Assembly: GCF_042651565.1 (NCBI RefSeq)
Contig: NZ_JBHSDF010000004.1
DNA from: Salinispirillum marinum
Lineage (GTDB): Bacteria > Pseudomonadota > Gammaproteobacteria > Pseudomonadales > Natronospirillaceae
Strand: one strand, 5' to 3'
DNA: 64,000 nucleotides
Shown here piece by piece: positions 52,201 to 60,723 of this stretch. The notes below the pieces were generated by a model, which saw nothing but the letters and a program-made list of their open reading frames with translations, ran no database searches and was not told the DNA's origin. Position 1 is the stretch's first letter. Each line of letters begins with the position of its first letter. Both the position numbers and the translations under genes were made by a program.

Positions 52201-53121
52201 GTTGCCGATACTCAACCGGTGCCGCGAAAACGCAGTGGGTTGGAGCGCGATGGCTTAACACGTTGGGATTTCGGTGACGTACCAGAAACGCATCAGCTCA
52301 AGCAAGCGGGCATGGTGATCACCACCTATCCTGCGTTAGTGGATAAGGTGCATTCGGTGGCGATCGAGCTGTTTACCGACCCGGATTATGCGGCACAGCA
52401 GCATCGATTAGGGGTGTTGCGCTTGGCGCGGTTGCACTTGGCCGAGCAGGAAAAATACCTCGGTTCACGCCTGCCCAAATACCGGGAAACGGCGTTGTTG
52501 TTTGCGCCACACGGACAAAGTCGGGATTTGCTGGATGATTTGTTGGCAACGGCCATTGTCGAGGCGGTGGTGGAGAACGCCGAAGGTGCTTGCGACCTGC
52601 GGCGGCAGGAAGATTTTTTAGCCGCCTTAGAAACCGGACGGGCCCATTTAACTGAGGTGGCTGAGCAGTTGAGCTTGGAAGTGCATGGCATGATGTCATC
52701 GGTACATCAAATTGCCAAAACCTTGAAAGGGCGTATTTCTTTTGCTTTGGCGTTTGTGTATTCCGATGTTAAAGCACAGTTGGAGCGTTTGGTTTATAGC
52801 GGTTTTCTGCTAAAAACACCGCGTCCATGGCGGCATGAATTGCCGCGTTATTTGTCGGCCATGGTGGTGCGTTTGAATCGGAGCAGCGGGGTGTCGCCGC
52901 GGGAACAGATGTACATCGACGAGCTGAACAGCTTTTGGGAGCGTTACGCCAGTAAAGCGGAAAAGTTGCGCAAAGAGCAACGCAGCAGCCCCGAGCTGGA
53001 AGCCTACCGGTGGGCCATTGAAGAGTATCGGGTGTCGTTGTTTGCGCAGACACTGGGTGCTAAAGGCGCGGTGTCTGCGAAGCGCTTGGAGAAGCAGTGG
53101 GAAGCGATACGGAATCTCTAG
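49213..53121 (+). CDS. hrpA: ATP-dependent RNA helicase HrpA
   Basis: A 1302-residue DEAH-box helicase, full length for HrpA. Motif I is GETGSGKTTQ (about 98-107), motif Ia follows in THTQPRRLAARA-like sequence, motif II is DEAH (near 198), motif III is SAT, and motif VI is QRAGRCGR. The helicase-associated and OB-like domains follow, then the long HrpA-specific C-terminal extension (about 620-1302). In E. coli HrpA rescues stalled or colliding ribosomes on mRNA. It is transcribed alone; the closest leftward gene is 162 bases upstream. Confidence 0.95.
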   Translation: MSATPSWPQAEQILTHVQCRDRHALTQQLARLRQRSTAGDDILADFERWLGKAEHSLTQVQQRRLNTPKVTVDAQLPVGEQAAQLQAAIEQHQVVIVAGETGSGKTTQLPKICLQAGRGTQGLIGHTQPRRLAARAVATRIAEELKVPLGQQVGYQVRFTDDTTPVTQIKLMTDGILLAETQNDPFLNKYDTLIIDEAHERSLNIDFLLGYINRLLPKRPDLKVIITSATIDVERFSAHFNQAPVFEVSGRTYPVDILYRPPIEHEDYAAGGPEAILAAVEEILAMERAGQTPQTGGDMLVFLPGERDIRETAKVLRDADLAHLDVLPLYARLSAADQQKVFSAGKGRRVVLSTNVAETSITVPGIHYVIDTGVARISRYSYKSKVQRLPIEPISQASANQRAGRCGRIAPGVCIRLYAEDDFNLRPEFTDAEILRTNLASVILQMLHLKLGAVDRFPFIDPPDHRQIKDGYTLLHELRAVDDSNELTPLGRKLARLPVDPRLARMLLEADQRSSLTEVLVIVSFLAVQDPRERPQDKQAQAQQKHAQDVDKESDFLTILNLWQRTEEQRQALGTNPFRQFCKKEYLNVLRLREWREIHRQLQIMCKDMGLRFNQEPGTGSAIHQSLLSGMLSQIAQWKEGKVFTAARGRQCVVFPGSALYRKPPAWLMAAEMVETSQVYARTVAKIDPSWCESLAPHLLKRAYSEPHFSAKRAQVMAWETLSLYGLVIVGKRLVNYGAVNPKESRELFIRQGLVEGEYRTQAPFAQHNQALLDEVETLEDKARRRDIRVDDEALFAFYDARLPEHIVNGKGFEKWRKDAEKADPRCLYFKPEDLRQQDELPSEQAYPDHFRFNGLEIPLAYKFAPGEQDDGITAVVPAVALRQLSPERLDWLVPGLLEDKAIALVKCLPKALRRNLVPVPDTVRQALDGVEPDNVALTEVLAERLWRLKGVRIQPEDWQPDNIDQHLRFNIKVVDERGKTLTQGRDLHALWSAITVADTQPVPRKRSGLERDGLTRWDFGDVPETHQLKQAGMVITTYPALVDKVHSVAIELFTDPDYAAQQHRLGVLRLARLHLAEQEKYLGSRLPKYRETALLFAPHGQSRDLLDDLLATAIVEAVVENAEGACDLRRQEDFLAALETGRAHLTEVAEQLSLEVHGMMSSVHQIAKTLKGRISFALAFVYSDVKAQLERLVYSGFLLKTPRPWRHELPRYLSAMVVRLNRSSGVSPREQMYIDELNSFWERYASKAEKLRKEQRSSPELEAYRWAIEEYRVSLFAQTLGAKGAVSAKRLEKQWEAIRNL

Positions 53122-53173
53122 CGTGAGCTAGTACAGGTGAGAGGCTCCGTATCGCAGCACATTCGACCGCAAC

Positions 53174-54193
53174 TCAGTGGCGAGTGAACACTTCTTCGAG
53201 CGTTTTTGCATCGAGAATGTTCTCGGCCCAGCTTTCCAGCTCAGCGCTGCTGGCTTGGGTCAGCCGCTGTTCAATGGCCGCAGGCAAGGTACCGAATCGA
53301 TGGGTCAGTAGCTTTTTCAACAGAATAGCTTCGCCTTCCAGTCGACCTTCTTGAATGCCTTCCATTTTCCAGCTTCGTGTCCAGTCTTTTACGCGTTCTG
53401 CTAACATGCTCTGTACCTCATGCAATTCCTGTATTTGTGCAAATTCTACACCCGGCAGGCGGCCGGGTAAAAACACTTGTTTTAACCACACTAAAAAAGC
53501 CTGCCGAATGCTGCGTTGTTCGGGGTGTTTTACCCATTCCAATAAGGCGTGCAACACACGTTTCACATCATCGGGTTGCTGACAGTTTTCTAACCCGAAC
53601 AAGGCTGATACTAAATTACGCACTTCCGGTAAAGGGTCGTCGCGGTATTGGCTTTCATCCAGCAACAGGTAGTGAAGTTGGGGTTTGTACTGTTGTAAGC
53701 CGCCCGGTACATCGTCGATCAAATCCGCGATGTCGGTAGCGGCGTGCCATGTGCGTTCGCCATTGTATAGCACCAAGGGCAGTACTGGGGGCAGTTTACC
53801 CGCCGGGGTGAGTTGATTCTGTTTGTGCAATTCCTGATACAGCAAGCCCAAGTACGTCATGATGCGGACCGCCATGGTGGGGTCAACGGAAGACTGAAAC
53901 TCCAACATCAAAAACACATACAACCAACGGTCTTCATCTTGCCAGCGGATTTTCCACAAGCAGTCGTTTTGGCGTTTTTTAAGGTGTTTGGTGATGTAGT
54001 CGTTTTTTACTGGCTCTAGAGTGTTGAAATCCAGTTGCGCCACCCATGGTTCGTGCACATAACCGCGTAATAGGTCGGCGACCATTTCCGGTTCGCTGAA
54101 CAGCAGTTTGTAGCTTTCGTCGTGGGCGTTGGTATTCGTATGAGAAATACCGGAGTGCTCCGGCATATCTTGCGGAGTGCGGTTGTCCTTCAT
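53174..54193 (-). CDS. Rpn family recombination-promoting nuclease
   Basis: A 339-residue protein of the Rpn/transposase_31 family. The N-terminal nuclease domain has the PD-(D/E)xK-like residues DESYKLLFSEPEMVADLLRG and LYVFLMLEFQSSVD (E-x-Q). The C-terminal part holds EGIQEGRLEGEAILLKKLL and a final domain ending ILDAKTLEEVF (DUF4351-like). E. coli RpnA is a DNA endonuclease that promotes RecA-independent recombination. AGGAACG precedes the ATG. It is a single gene, convergent with hrpA, and often varies in copy number between strains. Confidence 0.87.
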   Translation of the reverse strand: MKDNRTPQDMPEHSGISHTNTNAHDESYKLLFSEPEMVADLLRGYVHEPWVAQLDFNTLEPVKNDYITKHLKKRQNDCLWKIRWQDEDRWLYVFLMLEFQSSVDPTMAVRIMTYLGLLYQELHKQNQLTPAGKLPPVLPLVLYNGERTWHAATDIADLIDDVPGGLQQYKPQLHYLLLDESQYRDDPLPEVRNLVSALFGLENCQQPDDVKRVLHALLEWVKHPEQRSIRQAFLVWLKQVFLPGRLPGVEFAQIQELHEVQSMLAERVKDWTRSWKMEGIQEGRLEGEAILLKKLLTHRFGTLPAAIEQRLTQASSAELESWAENILDAKTLEEVFTRH

Positions 54194-54311
54194 GTCTCGT
54201 TCCTTGTGTTCGATGTTCAGTTTTACTTTTTGTAGGAGATTCTACAGACCGAGTTTAACGGCATAACGGTGAAATAAAACACTTCATCGGCGTTAAATGT
54301 CATGGTTTACG

Positions 54312-56249
54312 TCATTTTTCTGCAACGGAGTGTCGAACTGACGAGGGTTTTTGGCGTGCTCGTAACCAAAACCGCTCTGGGTGTAGGCGACTGCTCTGAG
54401 CATACCCCATGGGTGAGGGTTCACCGGTCAGGTAGCACACCACCTGCTCAGCGGCCAACGCGGAGGACGCCAGGCCTTTTGAGCCTAGCCCGGTGAGCAC
54501 TGCAAGGCGGGGCCAGAAGTCCTCGGAATGGGCAATAGGGCTTTGTGGATGTTTCCTAGTGGTTTGTATGGGTTGCCGTACCGGACCTGCCATGGGTAAG
54601 TAGTCCGGCGTTGTGGCGCGCACCCCGGCGCGTTCGGTAGAAGGCGTGTCGCCTAGAAATGCCGCTACGTCAGGGGCCAACCGAGCCAAGCCCAGCCTGT
54701 TTTCCGCGCTGTCCTGTGGCAGAACATTTGTGTGATCGCTGCCGACATCGAACGATGCGCCAAAATGCCACTGGCCATTAATGTCTGCCGGCGTGAGGTA
54801 GGTTTCACCACAGAGAACGCACTGATGCGGTGGCTTTTCGGACGTCTGAACCGCTGATACCTGACCGCGCACGGGCTTGATGGGCAAATGGGCGGTGACT
54901 GGCCAGCCGTTGCTGTGTTGGCCTGCCGCGATGATCAGGCCGTCCATTCGGAATTCTTGCTGCGATTGTGTGGTGACCACCCATTGAGCTGTCGACGCAT
55001 CGAATTCAATACCAATAACACTATGCCGAATGTGTTCAATCCCTTGCAACTGCTGTTGGCAATAGGCGTTAGGGGCCAGCCAACCGCCTTGGGGGAAATA
55101 TAACGCCGGTTGCACAAGGGTTATGCCTGCCAAATCGGAAGCTTCTGCTGCGGATACGGGTCGCATTAACTGCGCAAAAGGATGTTGCGAATTGGCCGCA
55201 ATGCGTGCGCAACGTTCAAGGGTAGTCAGTTGCAGTAATCCATCGGCATTGCCGGGCCATTCCTGGCCGTGAGCTTGCCAAAGCCGGGTACGGTAACTTA
55301 AGGCTTGGGCATAAAATTGGGTGGCTGGGTCGGCTTCGATACCGGGTTTGGCATACACCGCGCCTTGCCCGTTACCGGAAGCGGCAGAGCCGGGCCCATC
55401 GGGCGAAAACAGGACAACGTCAAACCCGCGTTGCCGTAATCGCGTGGCCAGTTCTGCAGCGGCTATGCCACTGCCCACAATGCCGACTTGTTGTTGTGAT
55501 GACAGCGAAGCAGCTAAACGCGGCCAGCGTGGGGTAGGGCTGAGGCGCTGCATCGGCCCATGAAAACCCACAAACCGACCCCGAATCATGGTCCGTTTGT
55601 GCCCAAACCCCTGACACTTTTCGACCTTGAATCCTGCAGCGGTCAATTGTTCTCGCACGCCTAGAGCAGCGGTAAAACTGGACAAGGTTGTGCCGGGATG
55701 GCTGCACGAAGCCATAGCATTGAATACGGTCGGGCTCCAAAGATCCGCATTCTTCGCCGGGGTGAAACCGTCGAGGAACCAAGCGTCAACGGTAGCGTCC
55801 AGATCTTGCAAGCCTTTTGTAGCGTCACCAATGTACAAGGTCAGTTCGGCATCCGCGAAGGAAAAACGGTTCCAACCCGGTGTCAGGCTGTGATACTGCG
55901 CTATGAACTCCCGGGCCTCCGGAAAACTGGCCAGCATGGGTTGCCAGAGTGCCGCCATTACATCGGGTGCGAGCGGGTATTTTTCCACGCTGACAAAGTG
56001 TAATCGTGCCTGGCGTGGCTGTTCTCGCCATATCTGCCACGTGGTTACAAAATTGAGCCCGGTTCCGAACCCGGTTTCACCAATGGTGAAGAATTCACCT
56101 GCGGCGGAAGGAAATCGTTCCGGTAAGCCGTTTTGCGCCAGAAACACATGTTCCGTTTCTGCACGGCCCCCGTCCCGACTGAAGTAGATGTCATCGAAAC
56201 GAGGGGAGTAGGGCACGCCCTCGCGCCATTGCAGTTCGGCGAACTCCAT
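54312..56249 (-). CDS. mnmC: Bifunctional tRNA modification enzyme MnmC
   Basis: A 645-residue enzyme that completes 5-methylaminomethyl-2-thiouridine in the tRNA wobble position. The N-terminal methyltransferase domain (about 1-240) has FFTIGETGFGTGLNFVTTWQ and DAWFLDGFTPAKN. The C-terminal FAD oxidoreductase domain begins at QVGIVGSGIAAAELATRLR (near 258) and ends with the FAD-contacting GLGSKGLASSALAAE. Both domains are intact. It is the last gene of a five-gene minus-strand group, 15 bases after the cyclophilin gene. Confidence 0.93.
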   Translation of the reverse strand: MEFAELQWREGVPYSPRFDDIYFSRDGGRAETEHVFLAQNGLPERFPSAAGEFFTIGETGFGTGLNFVTTWQIWREQPRQARLHFVSVEKYPLAPDVMAALWQPMLASFPEAREFIAQYHSLTPGWNRFSFADAELTLYIGDATKGLQDLDATVDAWFLDGFTPAKNADLWSPTVFNAMASCSHPGTTLSSFTAALGVREQLTAAGFKVEKCQGFGHKRTMIRGRFVGFHGPMQRLSPTPRWPRLAASLSSQQQVGIVGSGIAAAELATRLRQRGFDVVLFSPDGPGSAASGNGQGAVYAKPGIEADPATQFYAQALSYRTRLWQAHGQEWPGNADGLLQLTTLERCARIAANSQHPFAQLMRPVSAAEASDLAGITLVQPALYFPQGGWLAPNAYCQQQLQGIEHIRHSVIGIEFDASTAQWVVTTQSQQEFRMDGLIIAAGQHSNGWPVTAHLPIKPVRGQVSAVQTSEKPPHQCVLCGETYLTPADINGQWHFGASFDVGSDHTNVLPQDSAENRLGLARLAPDVAAFLGDTPSTERAGVRATTPDYLPMAGPVRQPIQTTRKHPQSPIAHSEDFWPRLAVLTGLGSKGLASSALAAEQVVCYLTGEPSPMGYAQSSRLHPERFWLRARQKPSSVRHSVAEK

Positions 56250-56264
56250 TAGGAAAGGCTCTGT

Positions 56265-56888
56265 CTAGGGCTCGATACGCACCGAACGAATGAGCACGGG
56301 CTCAACCGGTACGTCTTGGAAGCGCCCGCGATTTCCAGTGGGGACCTTGGCCATTTGATCCACAACGTCCATGCCCTCTACCACTCGACCAAACACGGCA
56401 TAACCCGCTCGGCCATTGCGATAATCCAAATTCGGGTTGTCGACCAAGTTGATGTAAAACTGCGCTGTGGCACTGTCTGGTGCTTGTGTACGCGCCATGG
56501 CAATGGTGCCACGCGCATTGCTCAAACCGTTGTTGGATTCATTGACGATGGGGTCACGCACGGCTTTTTGCTGCATCTCTGCATTAAAACCACCCCCTTG
56601 CACCATAAACCCATCGATGATGCGGTGAAAAATCAAGCCGTCGTAGAATTCATCTTCAATGTAGGTAACAAAGTTCTCTGTGGTCACCGGGGCCTGCTCG
56701 GCGTCTAACGCGAGGCGAACGGTTCCCAGCGACGTTTCCACGACCACGTTAATGGCGTCGACACCACTGGCAGGCATTGTTGCAGGCCCCGCAGCGGTGG
56801 CGGCTGGAGTGTCGCCTTGACTGCAAGCACTGAGCAAACTGGTAAGCAAAAGAGTGGACAGAACTAAGCGTCGAGAAGTGTTAGCCAT
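56265..56888 (-). CDS. Lipoprotein cyclophilin-type peptidyl-prolyl isomerase
   Basis: A 207-residue protein. The signal peptide ends in LLSAC (Cys22), so it is an envelope lipoprotein. The cyclophilin domain (about 46-205) shows FHRIIDGFMVQGGGF with the catalytic arginine, a NESNNGLSNARGTIAMAR segment, SATAQFYIN and VFGRVVEGMDVVD. It catalyses proline isomerisation during folding of exported proteins. The gene overlaps the preceding unknown gene by 25 bases and precedes mnmC by 15. A Gln/Thr/Ala linker follows the lipid-modified cysteine. Confidence 0.9.
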   Translation of the reverse strand: MANTSRRLVLSTLLLTSLLSACSQGDTPAATAAGPATMPASGVDAINVVVETSLGTVRLALDAEQAPVTTENFVTYIEDEFYDGLIFHRIIDGFMVQGGGFNAEMQQKAVRDPIVNESNNGLSNARGTIAMARTQAPDSATAQFYINLVDNPNLDYRNGRAGYAVFGRVVEGMDVVDQMAKVPTGNRGRFQDVPVEPVLIRSVRIEP

Positions 56889-57193
56889 TGTTGAAAAAAA
56901 TGCCTCGGTAAAAGAATATCGACATGCGAGAAACGCTTCATGTCATTGATGGAATAGTGCGAGGCAATGTGTAATTCCCATCGCACTTGCATATCGTCGG
57001 TGATCCGCCAGATCAGACGCTGGTCGTCGGGCATGGGGTGCAACTTAGCCAGTTCACTGGCGTAGCGCCCCGCCCATTCTACGATGTCAAAATGGGTGTA
57101 GCGCGAGGCTGACCCTTTATGCCCTTCGCGCAACAATTCATGGAGACAGTCCGGTGAAAAGGGCCGCTCTATGGTCACTTGCTTCCAGGGCAT
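56864..57193 (-). CDS. Small protein of unknown function
   Basis: A 109-residue soluble protein with no recognised family. It is rich in histidine, tryptophan and charged residues (RWELHIASHYSINDMKRF) and has no signal peptide. It lies six bases after the SH3-domain gene and overlaps the cyclophilin gene by 25 bases, so the arrangement supports a real coding gene. Nothing shows its activity. Confidence 0.65.
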   Translation of the reverse strand: MPWKQVTIERPFSPDCLHELLREGHKGSASRYTHFDIVEWAGRYASELAKLHPMPDDQRLIWRITDDMQVRWELHIASHYSINDMKRFSHVDILLPRHFFQQWLTLLDA

Positions 57194-57199
57194 AAACGT

Positions 57200-57892
57200 T
57201 TATGCCCAACCGTCAGAACGGCGGCGCTTCACCAATGACGGTAGGATCAAGCCGAGCAACAAGCCCAAGATAACCAAACCACCACCGGCCAGCATACGCC
57301 ACTGGCTGCTGCTTGCTTCTAAGTCTTCATTGCGACGGCGCAAGGTGTCGGTTTCGCTTTCCAGTACCCGATTCCGGCTCACCAGTTCGCGGTTGCGCTC
57401 GTCCAGCAAAATGGCGTTGCTCGAGATTTCCCGGATGCGCTCCACTTCGGCCAGCGCATCGTCGCGCTCTTGCTCAATGGATTGATACAAAGAATCCACC
57501 GCTAAGCGGTCGTCCCGCAATTCGTTAAAGCGGGTTTGCAGTTCGTTGTATTGTGTGCGTAACGCATTCAACTCGTTCTGCGCCGCGGTTAAGCGGTCGC
57601 GCGCAATGGGTTGTGCCACGACGAACTGCGACTGCAACCAGCCTTCTTGGTTGTTGAAGCGTACAAAAGACCACGTATTGTCTTCGTTGGTATCCAGCAG
57701 AGTTAACTGTGACCCACTGGGGATGCCAGCATTGATGATGCGATATTCAATGCTGGGGCCGGTACGCAAAGGCACCCGAAGTTCGTCACCGATGTAACGG
57801 GTAGCTGACTGCGCACTGACCTGAACCGCCAGAGCAAATGTACAGATGAAAACAAGCGTTTTGAAAATTGAGGTATTTGCAAACAAGGTCAT
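57200..57892 (-). CDS. SH3-domain, coiled-coil, membrane-anchored protein (YgiM-like)
   Basis: A 230-residue envelope protein. A signal peptide (about 1-28) is followed by a bacterial SH3 domain (about 30-95, YIGDELRVPLRTGPSIEYRI, then SFVRFNNQEGWLQSQFV), a long coiled coil (about 100-195) and a C-terminal membrane helix with RRR on the cytoplasmic side. This is the TIGR04211/YgiM layout. A role in the envelope or cell-wall interaction is likely but unproven. I use ATG 57892, which forms an ATGA overlap with yciI; the ATG at 57898 is also possible. Confidence 0.85.
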   Translation of the reverse strand: MTLFANTSIFKTLVFICTFALAVQVSAQSATRYIGDELRVPLRTGPSIEYRIINAGIPSGSQLTLLDTNEDNTWSFVRFNNQEGWLQSQFVVAQPIARDRLTAAQNELNALRTQYNELQTRFNELRDDRLAVDSLYQSIEQERDDALAEVERIREISSNAILLDERNRELVSRNRVLESETDTLRRRNEDLEASSSQWRMLAGGGLVILGLLLGLILPSLVKRRRSDGWA

Positions 57893-58188
57893 GGCCATAC
57901 TTTTTTGAAAGGTTTAACGGTAACGCTGGCGTATACGCCAGCAGCGATGTAAGGGTCGGCCTCGGCCCACGACTGAGCGTCGGCTAAGGATTCAAATTCT
58001 GCCACAATCAAGGATCCGGTAAAGCCAGCGTCGCCCGGATCTTCAGCATCGATGGCAGGCAATGGCCCGGCCAGCAATAAACGACCCTCATTTTTTAAGA
58101 TTTCCAAGCGCGCTACGTGAGCCGGTCGTGCCGTTTGACGCAACGGTAAGCTTTCTGCAACGTCTTCTGCGTAAATGCTGTAATACAT
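57889..58188 (-). CDS. yciI: YciI family protein
   Basis: A 99-residue soluble protein with a ferredoxin-like YciI fold: MYYSIYAEDVAESLPLRQTARPAHV, then GRLLLAGPLPA with the conserved aspartate and glycine, and ADPYIAAGVYASVTVKPF. A conserved His-Asp pair suggests catalysis, but no substrate is known. It is the first gene of a five-gene minus-strand group that ends with mnmC and is divergent from the rnm operon. Confidence 0.88.
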   Translation of the reverse strand: MYYSIYAEDVAESLPLRQTARPAHVARLEILKNEGRLLLAGPLPAIDAEDPGDAGFTGSLIVAEFESLADAQSWAEADPYIAAGVYASVTVKPFKKVWP

Positions 58189-58339
58189 AATGTGTTCTTA
58201 TGACTCATTTCACGGGTCTCAGGAGCAGCAATATGCCCTAAAACGATGATAAAGGGTAAGCATTCTTCGGCTGATGCCGTATACTGCGCACCCACAGTAT
58301 TTAGAGTGGCAATCGTAATGGTTGCCCAGTGTAATCACC

Positions 58340-59212
58340 ATGCTTGAACCTGTCCACGCCCTTGCCGATCCGCGTTACGATGCGGTGGATTTGCATTGCC
58401 ACAGCCTACATTCCGACGGAGCCTTACCCATTGCCACTTTGTTGGAACGCGCCGAGCACGCACAATTGCATTTTTTCAGCGTCACTGATCATGACACACT
58501 CCAAGGCCAGGCAGAAGCCTTGGCGATGGCTGAACATTGCAATCTGAACTACATAACAGGGGTAGAATGGTCGGCGGTTTGGGGCAGTTATTTGGTTCAT
58601 GTGGTCGGACTGGATTTTGATCCCGAAGCGCCCGCCAGTGTAGCGGCCGTTGAACAGCAAGCCCGGTCTCGTCGTCGCCGTGCACAGCGTATCGCGAGCA
58701 AACTAGAGCGTGAAGGCTACACCGGCGTAAAAGAGTGGTTGAGTACCCAAACGAACGTGGAGTCCATCGGGCGTCCTCATATCGCCGCTTTTTTGGTGGC
58801 TTCTGGTCAGGCAAAGAGTTCGGCTCACCTCTTTAAAAGCGTATTAGGAGCTGGCAAAGTAGGGGACGTTAAAACCGAATGGCCAGACTTGCGGGATGTG
58901 GTGTCGTGGATACGCGACGCGGGTGGTCAGGCGGTGCTGGCGCATCCGCACCGATACAAAATGACGCGTACCAAACGCGGCCAAATGGTGGCCGATTTTG
59001 CGGCCTACGGTGGGCAGGCGATTGAAATAGGCGTGCCGGGCGTGCTGCCGGAAATGCGCCAACATTTGGTGGCCTTGGCGCAAGAACATGCGTTGATGGG
59101 TTCGTCAGGCAGCGATTTCCACCACGATGAGCAGCGTTGGTTAAGCCTGGGAAAAGTGCCCCCCTTACCCAAAGACATTACACCGGTATGGACTCGGTTC
59201 CGTACCGCATGA
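58340..59212 (+). CDS. rnm: PHP-domain 5'-3' exoribonuclease (RNase AM / YciV family)
   Basis: A 290-residue metal-dependent phosphoesterase. The PHP motifs are DLHCHSLHSDG, TDHDT, LAHPHRY and SGSDFHHDE. E. coli YciV (Rnm) trims the 5' ends of rRNAs and short RNAs. ATG 58340 gives a normal N-terminus; TTG 58322 is also in frame. A TATACT -10-like element lies at 58280-58285. It starts the conserved rnm-yciO-scpA-scpB-rluB operon, with yciO 13 bases downstream. Confidence 0.87.
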   Translation: MLEPVHALADPRYDAVDLHCHSLHSDGALPIATLLERAEHAQLHFFSVTDHDTLQGQAEALAMAEHCNLNYITGVEWSAVWGSYLVHVVGLDFDPEAPASVAAVEQQARSRRRRAQRIASKLEREGYTGVKEWLSTQTNVESIGRPHIAAFLVASGQAKSSAHLFKSVLGAGKVGDVKTEWPDLRDVVSWIRDAGGQAVLAHPHRYKMTRTKRGQMVADFAAYGGQAIEIGVPGVLPEMRQHLVALAQEHALMGSSGSDFHHDEQRWLSLGKVPPLPKDITPVWTRFRTA

Positions 59213-59225
59213 ACAGAGATTTAGC

Positions 59226-59846
59226 ATGAGCCAGTTTTTTGCCATACATCCGGAAACTCCGCAGTTACGGTTGATTCGCCAAGCCGTGCAGATCATTCGC
59301 AACGGTGGTGTGATCGCCTACCCGACCGATTCAGGCTATGCCTTGGGGTGTCACCTTGGCGACAAAGCAGCAGTAGACCGCATTCGGTCGATTCGTCAGA
59401 TTGATGACAGTCACCATCTGACACTGATCTGCCGCGATTTGTCAGAGTTGGCCACCTATGCCAAAGTCGAAAATACCGCCTTTCGTCTGTTGAAGAACAA
59501 CACGCCGGGGCCCTATACCTTTATTTTGAATGCGTCGCGTGAAGTACCGCGCCGTTTGATGCACCCGAAAAAGCGTGAAATTGGTCTGCGTATTCCTGAG
59601 CATCCGATCACGCAAGCGTTATTGGAGGAACTGGGTGAGCCGCTGCTGAGCACCTCATTGATTATGCCTGGCGAAGAAGAGCCCCGCGTTGAGGCCTGGG
59701 ATATTCGTGAAACCTTAGAGCACAGTTTGGACTTGGTGATTGATGGTGGTTATTGTGGCTTTATCCCCACGACCGTGATCAGTATGTTGGATGATGTTCC
59801 CTCCGTATTGCGCGCCGGTGCGGGTGACACCAGCCCCTTTGAGTAA
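59226..59846 (+). CDS. yciO: YciO/Sua5/YrdC family protein
   Basis: A 206-residue protein that matches E. coli YciO closely: MSQFFAIHPETPQLRLI, GGVIAYPTDSGYALGC, KNNTPGPYTFIL and PTTVISMLDD. The Sua5/YrdC domain binds ATP and double-stranded RNA and in related enzymes forms threonylcarbamoyl-adenylate for tRNA t6A. The YciO branch's own role is less certain. It lies between rnm and scpA, five bases before scpA. Confidence 0.92.
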   Translation: MSQFFAIHPETPQLRLIRQAVQIIRNGGVIAYPTDSGYALGCHLGDKAAVDRIRSIRQIDDSHHLTLICRDLSELATYAKVENTAFRLLKNNTPGPYTFILNASREVPRRLMHPKKREIGLRIPEHPITQALLEELGEPLLSTSLIMPGEEEPRVEAWDIRETLEHSLDLVIDGGYCGFIPTTVISMLDDVPSVLRAGAGDTSPFE

Positions 59847-59850
59847 CGCT

Positions 59851-60723
59851 ATGACCGAACAGAACGCCCGCCCGCCCGCCGAGGATTCTGTACCCTTGCC
59901 ACCCAAAGGGTTGGCGGCCTTGCGTGATGTTGCCCGACAAGAGCAGGGTGAGTTGCCCTTTGCCGTGGTCATGGGGGAAGTGTATACCGATGTGCCGCAG
60001 GATCTGTATATCCCACCGGAAGCGCTGGAAGTGTTCCTACAGGCCTTTGAAGGGCCACTTGACCTGTTGCTGTATCTGATTAAGAAGCAAAACCTCGACA
60101 TTCTCGACATCAACGTGTTCGAGATTGCCCGGCAATACGCCGCTTACGTCGATTTAATGATGGATCTGCAATTAGAGCTGGCCGCTGAATACCTGGTGAT
60201 GGCCGCCATGTTGGCGGAAATCAAGTCACGGATGCTGTTGCCACGTCGGGAAGACGATGAGGAGGAAGACGGTGATCCGCGGGCGGAATTGATCCGTCGC
60301 TTGCAGGAATATGAACAATTTCGAGAAGCGGCGGAGCGGTTGGATGCTTTGCCAAGGCAGGAACGGGAGTTTTTTGTGAGCCCCGGTGAGCATGTTGCCG
60401 CCGGTGGTCAGCAACATCCACCCGTCAGTTGGATGGAAGTGTTGCTGGCCATGAAGCACGTCAGTCAGCGTGAAGCCATGTTCGAACAGCACCACGTTAC
60501 GCGCGAAGCCTTGTCAACGCGTGACCGCATGAACTATTTGTTGGACCTGCTGACGACCCGAGATGTGGTGGCACTGACCGACTTGTATCGTCCCGAAGAA
60601 GGTCGGCAAGGTGTCGTGGTAAGCTTTTTAGCGATGATGGAATTGACCAAGGAAAACCAGGTGGAAGTGCTGCAAAATGAGCTCTTTGGCCCGGTGCATA
60701 TGCGAGCAAAAGTGCATGAGTGA
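59851..60723 (+). CDS. scpA: Segregation and condensation protein A
   Basis: A roughly 290-residue kleisin that bridges SMC heads with ScpB. The core is FEGPLDLLLYLIKKQNLDILD and FEIARQYAAYVDLMMDLQLE, which are standard for ScpA. A longer in-frame start at 59791 lies within yciO, so I prefer ATG 59851. The ScpB start overlaps its stop by eight bases. No smc gene is in the window. Confidence 0.9.
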   Translation: MTEQNARPPAEDSVPLPPKGLAALRDVARQEQGELPFAVVMGEVYTDVPQDLYIPPEALEVFLQAFEGPLDLLLYLIKKQNLDILDINVFEIARQYAAYVDLMMDLQLELAAEYLVMAAMLAEIKSRMLLPRREDDEEEDGDPRAELIRRLQEYEQFREAAERLDALPRQEREFFVSPGEHVAAGGQQHPPVSWMEVLLAMKHVSQREAMFEQHHVTREALSTRDRMNYLLDLLTTRDVVALTDLYRPEEGRQGVVVSFLAMMELTKENQVEVLQNELFGPVHMRAKVHE